From Diphasiastrum complanatum (lineage: Eukaryota; Streptophyta; Lycopodiopsida; Lycopodiales; Lycopodiaceae), in NCBI GenBank assembly GCA_029204225.1, contig CM055098.1:49068088-49132087 (forward strand): a DNA stretch of 64,000 bases, written 5' to 3'. Below are positions 1-58,435 of this stretch, one piece after another. How positions within the stretch are numbered: the stretch's first letter is position 1; each line of letters opens with the position of its first letter. Position numbers and translations under genes: made by a program. The notes beneath the pieces were generated by a model, which did not search any database, was not told the DNA's origin, and worked only from the letters and a program-made list of their open reading frames with translations.

Positions 1-1229
1 CTTGATTTACCCTTTCTGTTTGACCGTCCGTACCTTAACTTCTGAAGGAAAAAAGTCTAAAAGACTAATTTATATCTACACAAGGGAAAGGAAAGGAAAC
101 TTAGCTCTTTCTGAGAACTGTATTTCCACAGAGAGAATCAAGAAAAGCCCTTCTCAGCTCTTCATCAACTGCTTTCAGACCTGTGGTTTCTGAGAAATCT
201 GATTCGAAGCCCAAATCCACTTGCAAATTTCCGGATTTTGAAGGCCCCCTCTGCTCGCTGTTTGGACAGCAACCTATCTGGCCCAATCTTCTTGAATTTA
301 AGGCCCAAAACTCGTTTGCATCTCTGATCTGACCTCAGCCTGTAGGTCGCTGGTCTGTAGCAAGCAAGTCTGCAACTCAGATTCCTGAAAAAAACTTCTG
401 AAATACAAGGTTAAATTTTGAGATTTCTACCCTACTGTCCAGCGCTGGCCCTGCTCCAATATTTCAGACCAGAACTCATTCTAATCTACTCAGAACTTCA
501 TACGAAATTCAGATTTGAAGGTTAACTATACAGCGATGGACCTGCTCTTCCCTTCCTCTTGAATTTCCGCTCAGATCATAATGATCTATACTCGAAAATC
601 AGAGAGGGAAACTGATTTTTCAGCGCTAAAGCTATTCTAAGAGATATGCTTCCAAACTACTGAGATTTCCAGCAAATTGGAGGATTAGAAAGCTGATCCT
701 ACAGCGAGTCTCCTCCTCTATTTCTTCCTGAGAATCTGAGTAGATCCTAACACCACAGTAGGGCAAACACTAACTGATCCACCCAACCTTGCCTACTCCC
801 TGATATAGAGTACGCCCCTCCTAGCCCAGTGTGAGGACTGGTAGCATGCAACTGCCAAGTGTCGGCCACATGTCACTGACGTGGCTGCCTGCACGTTGGG
901 ACCCAACTGGAGGCCCTATCCTGCTGACAGGGTCCCTAGGCTGTGTTAGGCCCGCCATGGCTATGGACCGTGCTGGGGCACACTACTCACATTGTCTTGC
1001 CCTGTTGGTCATGTACGCTGGACACGACCCTGACTGTGGTATCTGACCTATCTGTGTTCTCTAGGGTTTGGCACTAGTCACGAGCTCGTAACATTGAGTC
1101 AGTTATCAAACAGGATGGTGGGATCGGTTTGCAAGGGTCCGCACTATATTAGATACCACTTCAATCACAAAATCTAAACAAACTCTTCAAGGCAAGAGCC
1201 CAAACGTATGCACCTGATTTAAGAAAATT
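1..1229. other. No gene recognised; degenerate leader-like repeats
   Basis: No exon or known protein is visible on either strand. Between about 430 and 720 a degenerate unit recurs, marked by the core cagcg at about 439, 532, 622 and 703 (spacing 80-92 bases), each followed by a short pyrimidine-rich stretch. The same style of repeat occurs downstream of a primer-binding site at 61.1-61.4 kb. I infer, weakly, that this is the 5' untranslated leader of an LTR retrotransposon. The stretch lies downstream of the last visible TFB1 exon and is probably TFB1 intron. Confidence 0.35.
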
Positions 1230-2560
1230 TGGATGAAAACCATAAAATAGGCTTCCCTTTAAAGACACCAATAAGGGGAGGTGCAATAGGAGTTTAATGA
1301 CCCTCATTTATGACGAGTTCAAAACCCACAGGGAGAGTCTAGCATAGAGTAGCTCATAGCAACATCAAGTAAGAATATGCTAATGTTTGATTTTTACCTT
1401 TTGATGACCCTCCAATATTATCATTTTGCAAGACATTTGTATGATTCGATCTATAAATAAACCACATCTAGGATCACTTTTAGAAACAAACCTAGTTCTT
1501 CCTATGATGCCAAGGTCAAGGATAGGGCACGGGCACAAGAGGGACAATTAGCAATAGCACACATGTACTTTTAGAATGATACTTCTTGCGATAGGGAGGA
1601 GATTCTTACTATTTTGCTTCATTTCCAATGGCATTTTGCTCTCATACACTTCGAAATAGACAGACAAGTTCATGGAATGGTCATTCCATAAATGAGTTAC
1701 TAAACTTTCACATTACGTCATTAAGCTTCTTCTCTATGAGATGATGTACAATCGACCAATACATTTTGGCTCTACAACACCACCTTGATGCACTTAAAGT
1801 ATTTTATTACGACTCATGTTTAAGACTATGGTGATGGTTGTTCTCTCGAACAAATCTATTGGAATGCATGTGGTGACAAGAGGATTGTTGCCATTCACAA
1901 AAGATTTGGAATCAACTTGTCACAAAATGTATCCACGGTGGTGGCATAAGGAAAAGCTTCTATTTGACATCTTGGTGACACTGACTGTACTCTATGGTTG
2001 CAAAGTCTGGGGAGGGAGTCTCCCTTGAACAGAGTGAATGGAAATTGAAGGGATTCAAAAAGGGTTTTTGTTTTCTTAAGTGAAAGTAGATCAAACTATA
2101 CCTTACACGTTTCTTTTGGCCTAAAACAGATTCTCTTCCTGATTCATTGAAAAGGGAAAAGCTCCCTAAGATTGCAATTGAAAATAGTAAAAACCCCAAA
2201 GGCTCCGCCAACGGTGGTGGATTGATATCCAGAAATGGATATCTCATTGGAAAATTCAGCAACACGAATGGTCAAGGTCCATCGTTAAAGCTAAACTTTA
2301 TAAAAAGCTTTCGAAAGAGTCTTAAAACAGGAAAATGAAATATGATCAAGAATGGATTAGTCCAGCTATAGGAGAGTCTACACAAAGTTACGTTCTTGCA
2401 GACATTTTAATGAGGAAAAAACAGGGCATTTCAATGATAGCATCAACTCACATGATGATCCTGGAAAGAAATGCTAAGTCTACTATGTAGAACCAGAGTG
2501 GTGACCCCATACCACAATCTCTTGCAATGTGGCAGCCTAGGCCCTACAGAACATAAGGAC
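1230..2560 (+). pseudogene. LINE-type reverse transcriptase remnant (3' part)
   Basis: This is a decayed remnant of the C-terminal half of a plant non-LTR reverse transcriptase. The best-preserved part is at 1955-2020, where LFDILVTLTVLYGCKVWG matches the conserved LLFDxLVxPxxLYGCEVWG block that follows the RT core. Further on, WWIDIQKWISHW near 2215 and YDQEWI near 2342 fit the downstream region, with several stops and at least two frameshifts. The segment 1816-1940 fits the SxKSIGM region before that block. The catalytic YADD motif is not visible. It belongs to a different lineage from the CT-associated LINEs elsewhere in the window and probably sits in the TFB1 intron after the exon at 2969-3124. 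Confidence 0.55.
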
Positions 2561-2810
2561 CTATTTTAGACATCATGTCCATCCCTTCATCAATTCCTTT
2601 TGTCCTTGACGTGACTCTATAAAGTACTTTTCTACAGTCTTTAAGCATACAAGAGTGATAATTTCCATTCTTGTTTTTGTTGCTCATTTTTGTGGTCCTT
2701 AGACAATGGTCTCAGCATACCTAGAAATTCCACTTCATTAAAGTCAAGGTGAAATTGTGGGGATGACAATAGGATACAGTTTGTGAATGGCGCAAGAGAG
2801 CTACAGATTA
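2561..2810. other. Intronic sequence, nothing recognised
   Basis: I see no coding signal, RNA gene or repeat boundary here. It lies between the LINE remnant and the duplicated splice-donor segment of TFB1. Confidence 0.4.
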
Positions 2811-2968
2811 TTAGTGTCAACAGAAGTTACTAGTCCCAAAAGCCAATATATCTTGCATGCTGCACACCTTTCTGCAAGCTTCATTTGCAAAAATGTGTCA
2901 TTGTCCTTTACAATAATCCAACAAAAGTTATTAATCACAAAAAGCCAACAAATTGCAGTACTGCACAC

Positions 2969-49859
<46,891 letters not shown>

Positions 49860-50328
49860 CTGGATAGATGGAGCCAGAAAATTAGTATTCCATTCGCTTC
49901 CCTGCTTGAAAAGGGTGCTCGATATTGTGATAACAGGAATCATAGAACACTTCAGTTCACTATTCTGATGCTAATTTACAATAGTTGCTGTTTTATAGAA
50001 AATAGTTATGTTTTTTTTCACTGTCAAGGAATTGCCCTGTTGAGAATTTCAGTCTGCAAATTAACAATGCGGAGCAGATCCTGTGGACATCGTCTTAAGA
50101 AATGAAGGAAAAAACAGCAAGTACACATCATTATTAGCATCATGGATCATCATTCACACACACACATACAATCTCGATGCTCACACACTCACACACTCAC
50201 ACACACACACACACTTGTCACTCACACACTCTCACACACAATGCACACACCCACTCACCCTCCTCACACACCCACTCAATCACACACACAATTTACAAAG
50301 CCCTCACACACACACACAATGGCAAATG

Positions 50329-50332
<4 letters not shown>
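49860..50332. repeat. Intron with CA/CTCACA-rich stretch
   Basis: Unrecognised sequence to about 50150, then a (CA)n and tcacac-rich low-complexity stretch at about 50154-50325. No gene is seen. Confidence 0.6.

Positions 50333-50392
<60 letters not shown>
50333..50392. repeat. (CT)n microsatellite
   Basis: About 30 CT units on the plus strand. On the minus strand it is (GA)n immediately after a broken LINE ORF1, unlike the other copies, where CT lies on the element strand. Confidence 0.97.
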
Positions 50393-50394
<2 letters not shown>

Positions 50395-51440
50395 GGGAGC
50401 ATCCCGGGCCCTGTCCACACCACCTGCGTATTCGTATTTGGTCTTCATCCAGGTATATCGTGGTGCCCCGCAGTGTAGATCTCTTCCCTAGCGCTTCATG
50501 ACGACCAGTGGCAGATGCAAAGCGTATAACAAGAGTACTTGGATCTTTCTTAGGCCGCCATGCAGTATCCTTTGTGGTGGTGTTGAAGACTCTCTTCAAG
50601 AAACTTTTTAGCTTCACCAACAGCATCGTGGGAGTTCGTAATACCTCTGACTCGGACATTAAGAGCCTTTTGCTCTCGCAAACGGCTCTCGGTAAACGTA
50701 GGTGAGATAAAAGAAGGTGGAGGTGGTAGAACAGCAGTGTTAGGACCTTTAAGCACATCTGCCCAAGATCGGACAGCGGTATGATGTTGTTCCACTTGAC
50801 TTTCAAGCTGTTGGATCTTAGCTGAAGTAGTCGAATGAGAGGAGGCTTCTATTTTGACAGCTGCAACTTCTTTCTTGAGATCATCGATAGACGAATCTAG
50901 TTTCTGAAGATGAGATTGAACAGCTTGGATCATAGCTTCAAGAGAACGGCTATGATGGATTCACTATTACCAAGAATAGAATCTGACGGAGATATCGGGA
51001 TTGCAACTGGAATAGAAGGTGAAGGTGAAGGTGAAGGTGAAGGTGAAGGTGGAGGAGCTGGTTGAGGCGTAGCAGGTGCAGGCTGAGGCATAGCAGGTGC
51101 AGATTCCCCCCCCTTTTCTATTTTTTGCCATGCCTTACCTCTGTTCACTGGGAACAGTCCGCTGAAATTCCGTTGTAGCAATGATGGGCAGCCAGCGTGG
51201 CAGATGGAAGGTGGAGTATAGGTGATGCTGGAGCGCTGGTCAATGATGCAGGTGCATGGGCGTTAGGTAGATCCACGAGCACTGGTCAGAGAAGCAGGTG
51301 CATCGTTAGGCAGATCCACGAGTGCTGGTCAGTGATGTAGGTTGGGCGTGAGGTACTTAGGTTCAGGCGCGATGGTCAGGTGCATGGCCAGGCAACCCGC
51401 CGTGTAGCGCACCATCTCCAGCACGCGATGGATCAGCGCA
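50393..51440 (-). mobile_element. CT-type LINE copy 7 (minus): ORF1, truncated
   Basis: It starts after a (CT)n tract at about 51447-51465 on the element strand. An N-terminal region follows with repeated gatccacgag/accagygctc-type motifs and a Pro-rich stretch of SPSP repeats. Then come a coiled coil (MIQAVQSHLQKLDSSIDDLK, 50933 downward), SRLREQKALNVRVRGI, and the ORF1 C-terminal part (STLVIRFASATGRHEALGKR). The element stops at (GA)n at 50392. The internal stop at about 50934 and other breaks make it defective. Confidence 0.75.
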
Positions 51441-51720
51441 CCATGAGAGAGAGAGAGAGATAGAGAGAGAAGAAGAAGAAGAAGAAGAAGAAGCTTTATT
51501 AATATCTTTCCATACCAAAAGGCATATAAGACAAATAAAAGTACATGTCAAGAATGTGGTAACCATGGGAGCGTATATAAAAAAAAAATCTCCAAGAAAA
51601 AACTATGCATAAAAAATGAACAACATAACCATAAACTACAAACTGTCAGTAAGTGGGAGCAAAATAAATTCTAAATGTAAAATCATATCATTTGGCACTG
51701 CGGCTGAAAAAGGATGGATT
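51441..51720 (-). mobile_element. CT-type LINE copy 8 (minus): 3' end
   Basis: The 3' untranslated part is closely similar to 12160-12262, ending in the AATAAAGC motif (reverse complement at 51493-51509). A (CTT)n then (CT)n tail (51493 down to about 51441) joins copy 7. The 5' border toward copy 9 is unclear. Confidence 0.7.
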
Positions 51721-51989
51721 ACAAGCTGTAGCAGGAGGTAATACTGGTCGTCGCTGACGTCGTATAGGAGGGTGAGAACTGTGTATCCTCATGATAGGAC
51801 GGGTAGTGTCGAATCGCGATTCGTTGAAAGAACCGAGATTCGAACGTCCGGTTCGAACCATTTTTTTGCTGTTCGAACCGTTTTCCAAAAAAAAAAAAAA
51901 ACTTGTTACCTGCTCGTCTTCAGGACAGAGTTTCAGTCCTGGACTACTACGACACAATTTCAGAGTTTCCAGTCCGAGTTCTGCACGCG

Positions 51990-52362
51990 TCCGAGAAGAA
52001 GAAGAAGAAGCTTTATTAACGTCTTTTCCATGCCAAAAGGCGTATAAGACGAACGAGTACATCAGATAAAGTGGAACCAAGACGGAGCAATGCCGTCAAA
52101 CAAGATAACTAAAAACCAAACTAACTAAGAAGAGGATAATGTCCAGGATTATATGGTACGAAGACCATTTACAGATTCAACTGGCATCTCTTCAGTGCTC
52201 TAACTCTCACTAACTCTGAACAATCTCAGATATCTCATTAATAGCAACAGGTTTAATATCTACAAAGCGAATGATACCATCCCTGTAGATCAATCTCTTT
52301 CCATTCGTTAGAGCCTCCTGTTTTGCTATTTTCCGTTCTTGAAGCTGAATGAACGTAAGGTC

Positions 52363-52368
<6 letters not shown>
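51990..52368 (-). mobile_element. CT-type LINE copy 9 (minus): 5'-truncated, starts at (CT)n
   Basis: On the minus strand it begins exactly where the (C)n(CT)n tract ends (52368) with an ORF1 C-terminal fragment (EDLTFIQLQERK, KRLIYRDGIIRFVD). It then runs to the shared 3' terminus (reverse complement at 52010-52027) and a (CTT)n tail at about 51995-52009. Most of the element is missing. Confidence 0.7.
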
Positions 52369-52417
<49 letters not shown>

Positions 52418-52421
52418 GGGG
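52369..52421. repeat. (GA)n followed by a G run
   Basis: About 19 GA units and then about 14 G. On the element strand of copy 9 this is C run plus (CT)n, like the C/CT tracts before copies 5 and 6. Confidence 0.95.
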
Positions 52422-52772
52422 TAGAGTTGGGTGTGTGTGTGTGAATAGATATTAGATTTTATTTCTTAAAAGAGTGTTTCGTGCTTGATGGGACCCACTA
52501 TGCTATGCCTATATAGTGGTTGGGGCTTCCCTTTTGCCATTCACTCAGTCTACCCGGGAGTTGGTGGATGGAGAGCACGTGCATGAGCCAGGATGTATCT
52601 CCAGGCCAGGAGATGTCTGCTAGGGAGAGCCGAGTACGATGATTGGTGGTATGCCAGGACTGTGCTTGATGGGACCCACTATGCTATGGATGGGCGGATA
52701 CTGTGCGTCATCACTGGTATGGGGTGTGCGGAACCTTCAAGGCAGTTAAATATCTTAGGGAGTTGTAACATT

Positions 52773-52784
52773 TGGTATCAGAGC
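52773..52784 (+). promoter_or_regulatory. Primer-binding site (initiator-Met tRNA type)
   Basis: Exact TGGTATCAGAGC, the standard plant LTR-retrotransposon minus-strand primer site, two bases after a CA-ending LTR edge at 52770. Confidence 0.9.
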
Positions 52785-54040
52785 AGCCGATTACCTTTAC
52801 AAGGTGCACACATTCCCTTTATAGCTTTTGCGGTTTTGATTCTCTAATTTGGGAATGTGGCGGAGTAATCCTTTGACATCAATCCTTGTCTCTTGTTGAT
52901 TCTTGGATTGAGTGTGTTGGATTGCTGAAAAACTAAATTAGTTTTACTTTAAACCATTTATTTTTCGGCAAAGGGTTTTCAAGAAACCACCTTGTTTGTG
53001 TAATTTATGTCTATAATGATTTCGATAAGTAAATCTTAATCTTATAGTTTGGGTTATCAAACTTTGTGTTTTTCTTGAAAGTTGTTGTTAAGGTCCTTAA
53101 GCTTTGTCTAATTTCTTAAGCCTTAACATTGTCCCCTTTTCTTTAATCTTTAGTTTCAAAAGGAGAAAAAAAATTTCCTAATCCTTGGGCCTGTGGTCGT
53201 GCGACCAGCACTGGTCTGTCCTGGGCCCTGGATTCTTTACATCAATTCGTGACAGACCATACGGTTCTTGTCAAATCGTACGAACTCTGTCAGGCCTTTA
53301 TTTCAAGGTATGGGAGGTGAATTAGGTGCGTGGACTGGCTACGTCGTGCAACTATTGCGCAACTGTGGCATATCTTCTTTTTCCGAAAAAAGGGGGGGGG
53401 GGGGGGAGTTTACGTACTTACTCCTCTCCTTGGATAGCGCCGACATGACAGTCTGGGGAGGGAAGGCGGTGCGCTTCCCCACGGCCCTTGGATTTCATTG
53501 ATTTGACAGCAAGGGGAGGGGAGGCAGCGCGCTTCCCCATGGCCCCACTCTCCTTTCATCTTCATGATAGCTTGTACAACAAAAGTTAAGCTATGGACTA
53601 AAGAAAAAACTAGTAAACTTAAAGTTGATAATAGCTTAAATCTTTTGCTTAAAAGATTGAATAAAACCATCTCTTAGTGAACTGTCCTTTACAATTCGTA
53701 CTTTTTTCTCCTCCTCTGTACCTGCAGATCTCCCAAGGTTGGTGGCACCTTGAGGTGGCCCCACATGGTGAGAGGGAACTAGAAAGGACACCTAGGGGCC
53801 TTTTTAAGGCCCCACCTGTCCTTTTTGCATGAGGAGAGGAAAGGAGCTTTGGAGGAGGGGGTAAAGGAAGTACGTTCACTTTCCTCTACCCCATTCTCAA
53901 AGTTGCTTGTAGAGTTTTTGAGTGCTCAAATTATATTGTTTTCTTGACCACTTCTTCTCTAATTATCAGTTTTTTAGCGGTTTTTATACCGTTGCTCTCT
54001 GTTTTTTTCCTCTAACTTCTTGCTACATACTGCTTTTGCC

Positions 54041-54966
54041 ATGGACACTCCTATGGAAGAAACCCGAGTTCCAAATCCCCTCGAGACTGAATGGGAGACT
54101 ATGACGCATGCAATTAATTTGTTGCAGCAATAGATTGTTGACATGCGGGCTAAACATGAACGGGAGGAGGCCGAAATGCGGCTGCGTCCCAATCTCGACA
54201 AGCACTCTTTAACCCGATGTTTAGTCCGGAGTTTTTCACCGGAGAGAAAAAGGATAGACACCAAGACGTGGTCTTGGCCTGGTTGGATTGATGGACTTCG
54301 CATTTTTCCATGCACGATCCACCAGATAGCTCGCGGATTGCTATGACCATCATGTTTTTATATGGTAAAGCGTACTCATGGTGGCAGGATCTTAAAGATC
54401 GAGCTACGGTCCCAACTACTTTTGGGATGATTTCCAGGTAGCCTTTAAGGTTGCCTTTATACCTATCCTCGACGATTTTGAATACGTCGATTTACAACTT
54501 TGCAAATGGGGACGAAACCATTGGATGTCTACTTGCAAGACTTCCAAGAGGCAACTTCGTAGTTTGTTAACCGTATTGACAGAGTACTCCTTAAGCTGCA
54601 TTTCATATTGGGCTTGCCCAAAGAATATCAGTTGGAGGTCCGCCGCAATCAGCCACAATCCTTAGAGGATGTCGTGCGTTTTGCTCGAACTTTTGACGAC
54701 ATGCACACTATGACCCGCAAAGAGCAACAAAAGCCTGAATCTAAAGACAAACCCTCTTCGGGCCCTCCTTTCAAAAAGGGCAAAGAGCGTGTGGTTGACA
54801 AAGCTTCCCTTTCGAGAAAGAAAAAGAAGCGCCCTTGGTTGGAGAGAGCCGACTTTGATAAGGCCAAGAGCGACGGGTTGTGTTTCTCCTGAATGGAGAA
54901 GGGGCACCTTTCCGAGAATTGCCCGAAGAGACGGAAGAAGGGTGGCCTCTCCTTTCAGGCACCAGG
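54041..54966 (+). pseudogene. Gypsy 2 gag
   Basis: It starts MDTPMEETRVPNPLETEWET. An early stop at 54131-54133, frameshifts and further stops follow. The retrotransposon gag domain is visible in shifted frames (AMTIMFLYGKAYSWWQDLK near 54340). A 94-codon frame at 54608-54892 carries the basic gag C-terminus. The zinc knuckle reads C-F-S-stop-M-E-K-G-H-L-S-E-N-C; the second Cys codon is TGA. Confidence 0.8.
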
Positions 54967-55022
54967 TAATTCTTCTATTTCTTGCATTGATGGATCTTTT
55001 AAAGATGAAACAGTTTGTATGA

Positions 55023-57368
55023 ATTGTTGTTAAGACCCTTGAGAAACATGAGGTGCATTTGCGTACAGTCTTAGATAATATAAGGCAGGCAAAGCTTTAT
55101 GCTAAGGAGTCTAAATGTGAGTTCTTTCGGACAAGACTCAAGTACTTGGGACATATCGTTTCCGATCGAGGTCTTGAGATCGATTACAATAAAGTCCAGA
55201 AAGTTCGTGATTGGCCTATCCTGAAAACCATTAGGGAAGTTAAATCTTTTTTGGGCTTCATAGGGTTTTTCCTTAAATTCATTAAAGACTATGCCTTAAT
55301 TGCATTGCCTCTAACGAATCTTCTTAAAGGAGTGAAGAAAGCCAAAAAAAAAACTAAAAAGAGTAATAAGAAGGCCGGAAGGCATTCGAAAATCAATCCA
55401 CCTGTTGTTTGGACTGATAAAATTAATCAAAGCTTTGAGGCTTTGAAGATTCTAGTGTCTACAACCCCTATTTTACACATAGTGGACCCTAGCAGACCTT
55501 TCCTGGTGGAAACTGATGCTAGTGACTATGTGGTGGGTGCAGTCCTTTACCAAGATGGTAGACCTGTGGCTTTCGAAAGCAAGAAGTTGGACCCAGCTCA
55601 AAGTAGGTATTCTACTTATGAGAAGGAACTTTTTGTTGTCATCCATGCATTAAAGATCTAACGACATTATTTGTACGGATCTAAATTCATGATTATGACG
55701 GATCTCGAGCCTCTTAAGTATATATGTGATGCCTCAGACCTTAGGGGTCGTAAGGCCCATTGGTCGGAACTCATTCAGGAGTTCGAATTCAACATTAAGT
55801 ACCGTTGAGGTACGTCGAATTGTGTCACTGATGCTTTGAGCCAGATTGGAGAGGTTATCAGTTATGCTTTGCTGAGTTCCAGTCCAAGTTGTATCTTTCT
55901 CTACAAGATCTTTGTCGGACCGATGAGTTTTTCGGTCGTATTTGGCAAGAAGTCCTGGCAGGAAGCTCTATTGTGAGAAATAATCTTGGAAAGCAAGATT
56001 CCAAGAAATCTCGCAAAGAGAAGATACTTATTGATTATTCCATTAGGAATGGTTTACTTTTCCGTAGAGGAAAAGTTTGTGTGCCAGATATCGTGGACAT
56101 TAGGGCCCAAATCCTGCATGAGTGCCACGATAGCCCCAGCGCGGAACACCCTGGTATACAGAGGACACTTGACCTTGTTAAGAGAGAATTTTATTGGCCA
56201 AAAATGAAAGGTCATGTCGAGGCATATGTTCAAAAGTGTAAACAGTGCCAAGTGAATAAAGCCGAAAGACTCAAAGCAGCTAGTCTGTTACATCCGTTGG
56301 AAATTCCCAGCAAGAAATGGAAAAGTATCTCCATGGATTTTGTGGTCGGACTTCCCAAGTCTGGGAAGGGTCACGATGCCATTTGGTGACAGGCTTAACA
56401 AGATGGCGCAATTTATTCCAACAAAAATTACTATCAAAGCTTCAGGTTGTATGGTTTGTCGAACGAAATTGTTCAGGTTGTATGGTTTGTCGAACGATAT
56501 TGTTAGTGATCGTGATTCCAAGTTCACTGGCAAGTTCTGGCAGGCGGTCTTTGAAAGACTGGAAACTACTTTAAGTTTATCGTCTACGAATCACCTAGAA
56601 ACCGATAATCAAACCGAACGTATCAACCAGTCGATGGAAGATATGCTTCGCGCATATGTTTCCAGGTGACAATCAGATTGGGAAAAGTACCTCCCAATAG
56701 TTGAGTTCGCATACAATAGTATGAAGCATTCTACCACTGGTTTCACTCCTTTTATGCTCTTGTACGGCTTTCAGCCTCGTTCCCCTATCTTTGTTGGACT
56801 CAAAGGCCTCAAAGTGCAAGCTGCAACGGATTTCTTGCTGCATGATATGCAGGAAATGTTGCAAGTGGCTAGTAAAAGCATTAGATCGGCTCAGGATAGA
56901 ACCCAATTCTATGCTAACCGAAGCCGCGCTCCTCGAGAATTTGAGATCGGTGATTGGGTGTATCTTAGAATCCCAAAAGACTCTAAGACACTTCGAACAG
57001 GGAAATGTTTGAAGTTATCTCCACATTTTAGCGGTCCTTTCAAAGTTCTTAACAAGATTGGTAGGGCTGCGTATAGACTAGAACTCCTTGTTGGAACTAA
57101 GGTTCATCCTGTATTCCATGTTAGTCTATTAAAGGAATGACTTGGTGGAAAAGATGACCTGATTCCCACAGATGATGTGGTGTTATTGGAGGATTTGACT
57201 GCTTTTGTACCCCATGAACCAAAAAGGATCATGGACACTCGACGTCATCAGTTGAGAAATCGTTTGATTTCTGAACGTCTGATTCGTTGGAAAGATAAGT
57301 CAGATGATGAGGATACCTGGGAGAGGAAAGACAATTTAAGACTTAGAATCCCTGGTTTTTCCCCATAG
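55023..57368 (+). pseudogene. Gypsy 2 pol: RT end, RNase H, integrase, chromodomain-like tail
   Basis: Pol begins just after where the RT catalytic YxDD should be (KTLEKHEVHLRTVLDNI) and continues KESKCEFF and GFIGFFLKFIKDYA. RNase H follows (ETDASDYVVGAVLYQDGRP) with stops at 55659 and 55806. Integrase has H-H-C-C (HECHDSPSAEHPGIQRT ... CKQCQ), D in MDFVVGLP, D in VSDRDSKF and E in NQTERINQ. It is broken near 56386, and a 31-bp tandem duplication (56443 and 56474) shifts the frame. The C-terminus has HPVFHVSLLKE, a stop, then LIRWKDKSDDEDTWERK. Protease and the RT palm are deleted. Confidence 0.85.
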
Positions 57369-57653
57369 AAGGAAGTTTTTATGGGGGAGGGAATGTTATG
57401 TACCATAACGGTACGCCCTTCAGTGCAAGGGTACACTTAATTTTGTGAGCTTGTAGCTACACGTTGCTAGATTGATCTCTCATCTCTACTATTGAGTCTA
57501 TGCTAGCTTGGGGGCGGTTAGATCCATTTGATCTAGGATTGGTTGGGCTGGTTTGTTCCACCATCCATCTCTTTATGTGCTTTTGATTCCACAATCGATT
57601 GATTTAGTTTCCCTTGAGTTCTTTGCTGTGAAATTTTGGGAATTCTTACAACA

Positions 57654-58435
57654 TCTCGTTTGTTGGAGGGCCCGCATAACAACAGTGCTGATTAGAATAC
57701 CTTCTTTATGCTATATAGGAAATCAATAAATGATCGTCGATTTGTTGTCTAGTTTTGTTTATTTAATGCTTTGCCCATTGATTTTCTTCATATTGAGTTT
57801 AAATGAAGAAAGAGAAGGAGATGGATTTTTTTTGGGTTTGATTCAACAAATAAGGATGTATTTGGTGCTAGTCCTTGTCATATAACATGAACAAAGTGAC
57901 CTCCTTTGATTAAAATCGCCTTAAATGCTAGTGAACAACATTGTAGTCATTGGTTAAATACTTTAGGATGTACACAAATGCAACATGCATTAGGTGCGAT
58001 GTTTCATGGTGAATTGGCCGATTTGTTTGTTTAAATCGTGTTTGAGCCAAATTTGAATTGTCGAATTGTTTTAGGCTATTTGTGATAGTTTCGATTTCTG
58101 CCTTTTGTTATAGCATAAAGGAAGAGCTAGCTTAGTGTTTAGGGTCAATTATGGCTGACAACGTAGAACATAATCAAGAGATGATTGCATCTTGTCTCTT
58201 GAGTCCTAAGTTTTAATTCCTTACTATTGATTCCTAAACATATGCTTGTAGCTTAATATTGAGTATTGAGTGCAGCTCAGTCTTTTAAGTTATAACTTGA
58301 GGAGATTTAAATTAGAAGAGCTCTTTGGAAATACTCATGAGTAGATCTGATGATTGATCATTGATAGTAGGCTTGAACTTTTAAGCAAGATATAGAACAC
58401 ATTATTGGTCACATTGTACATGACATACATTGATA
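57654..58435. other. Nothing recognised between two Gypsy elements
   Basis: AT-rich sequence without a supported feature. It may include diverged LTR or flanking sequence of the neighbouring elements. Confidence 0.4.

Larger units (their letters stand above)
52481..57653 (+). mobile_element. Ty3/Gypsy retrotransposon 2 with protease-RT core deleted
   Basis: A putative 5' LTR end (TATATAG at 52510; LTR end ...taaca at 52770) is followed by a primer-binding site at 52773-52784, a long leader, gag (54041-54966), a shortened pol (55023-57368), a polypurine tract at 57383-57393 and a 3' LTR starting TGTTATGTACC at 57394. The 3' LTR probably ends near 57653. The 5' and 3' LTR sequences do not obviously match, so the 5' part may come from a different element. 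A 27-bp unit (gtgcttgatgggacccacta...) is repeated at 52481 and 52662 inside the putative 5' LTR. Confidence 0.75.

Noticed and set aside
1-2790. Search for further C-terminal TFB1 exons
   Set aside because: No segment matching the conserved region after the BSD2 domain was found. The stretch holds a LINE remnant and unassigned sequence, so the remaining exons are presumably left of position 1.
50083-50501. His/Thr- and Leu-Ser-rich plus-strand ORFs
   Set aside because: Translations of (CA)n- and (CT)n-rich simple sequence.
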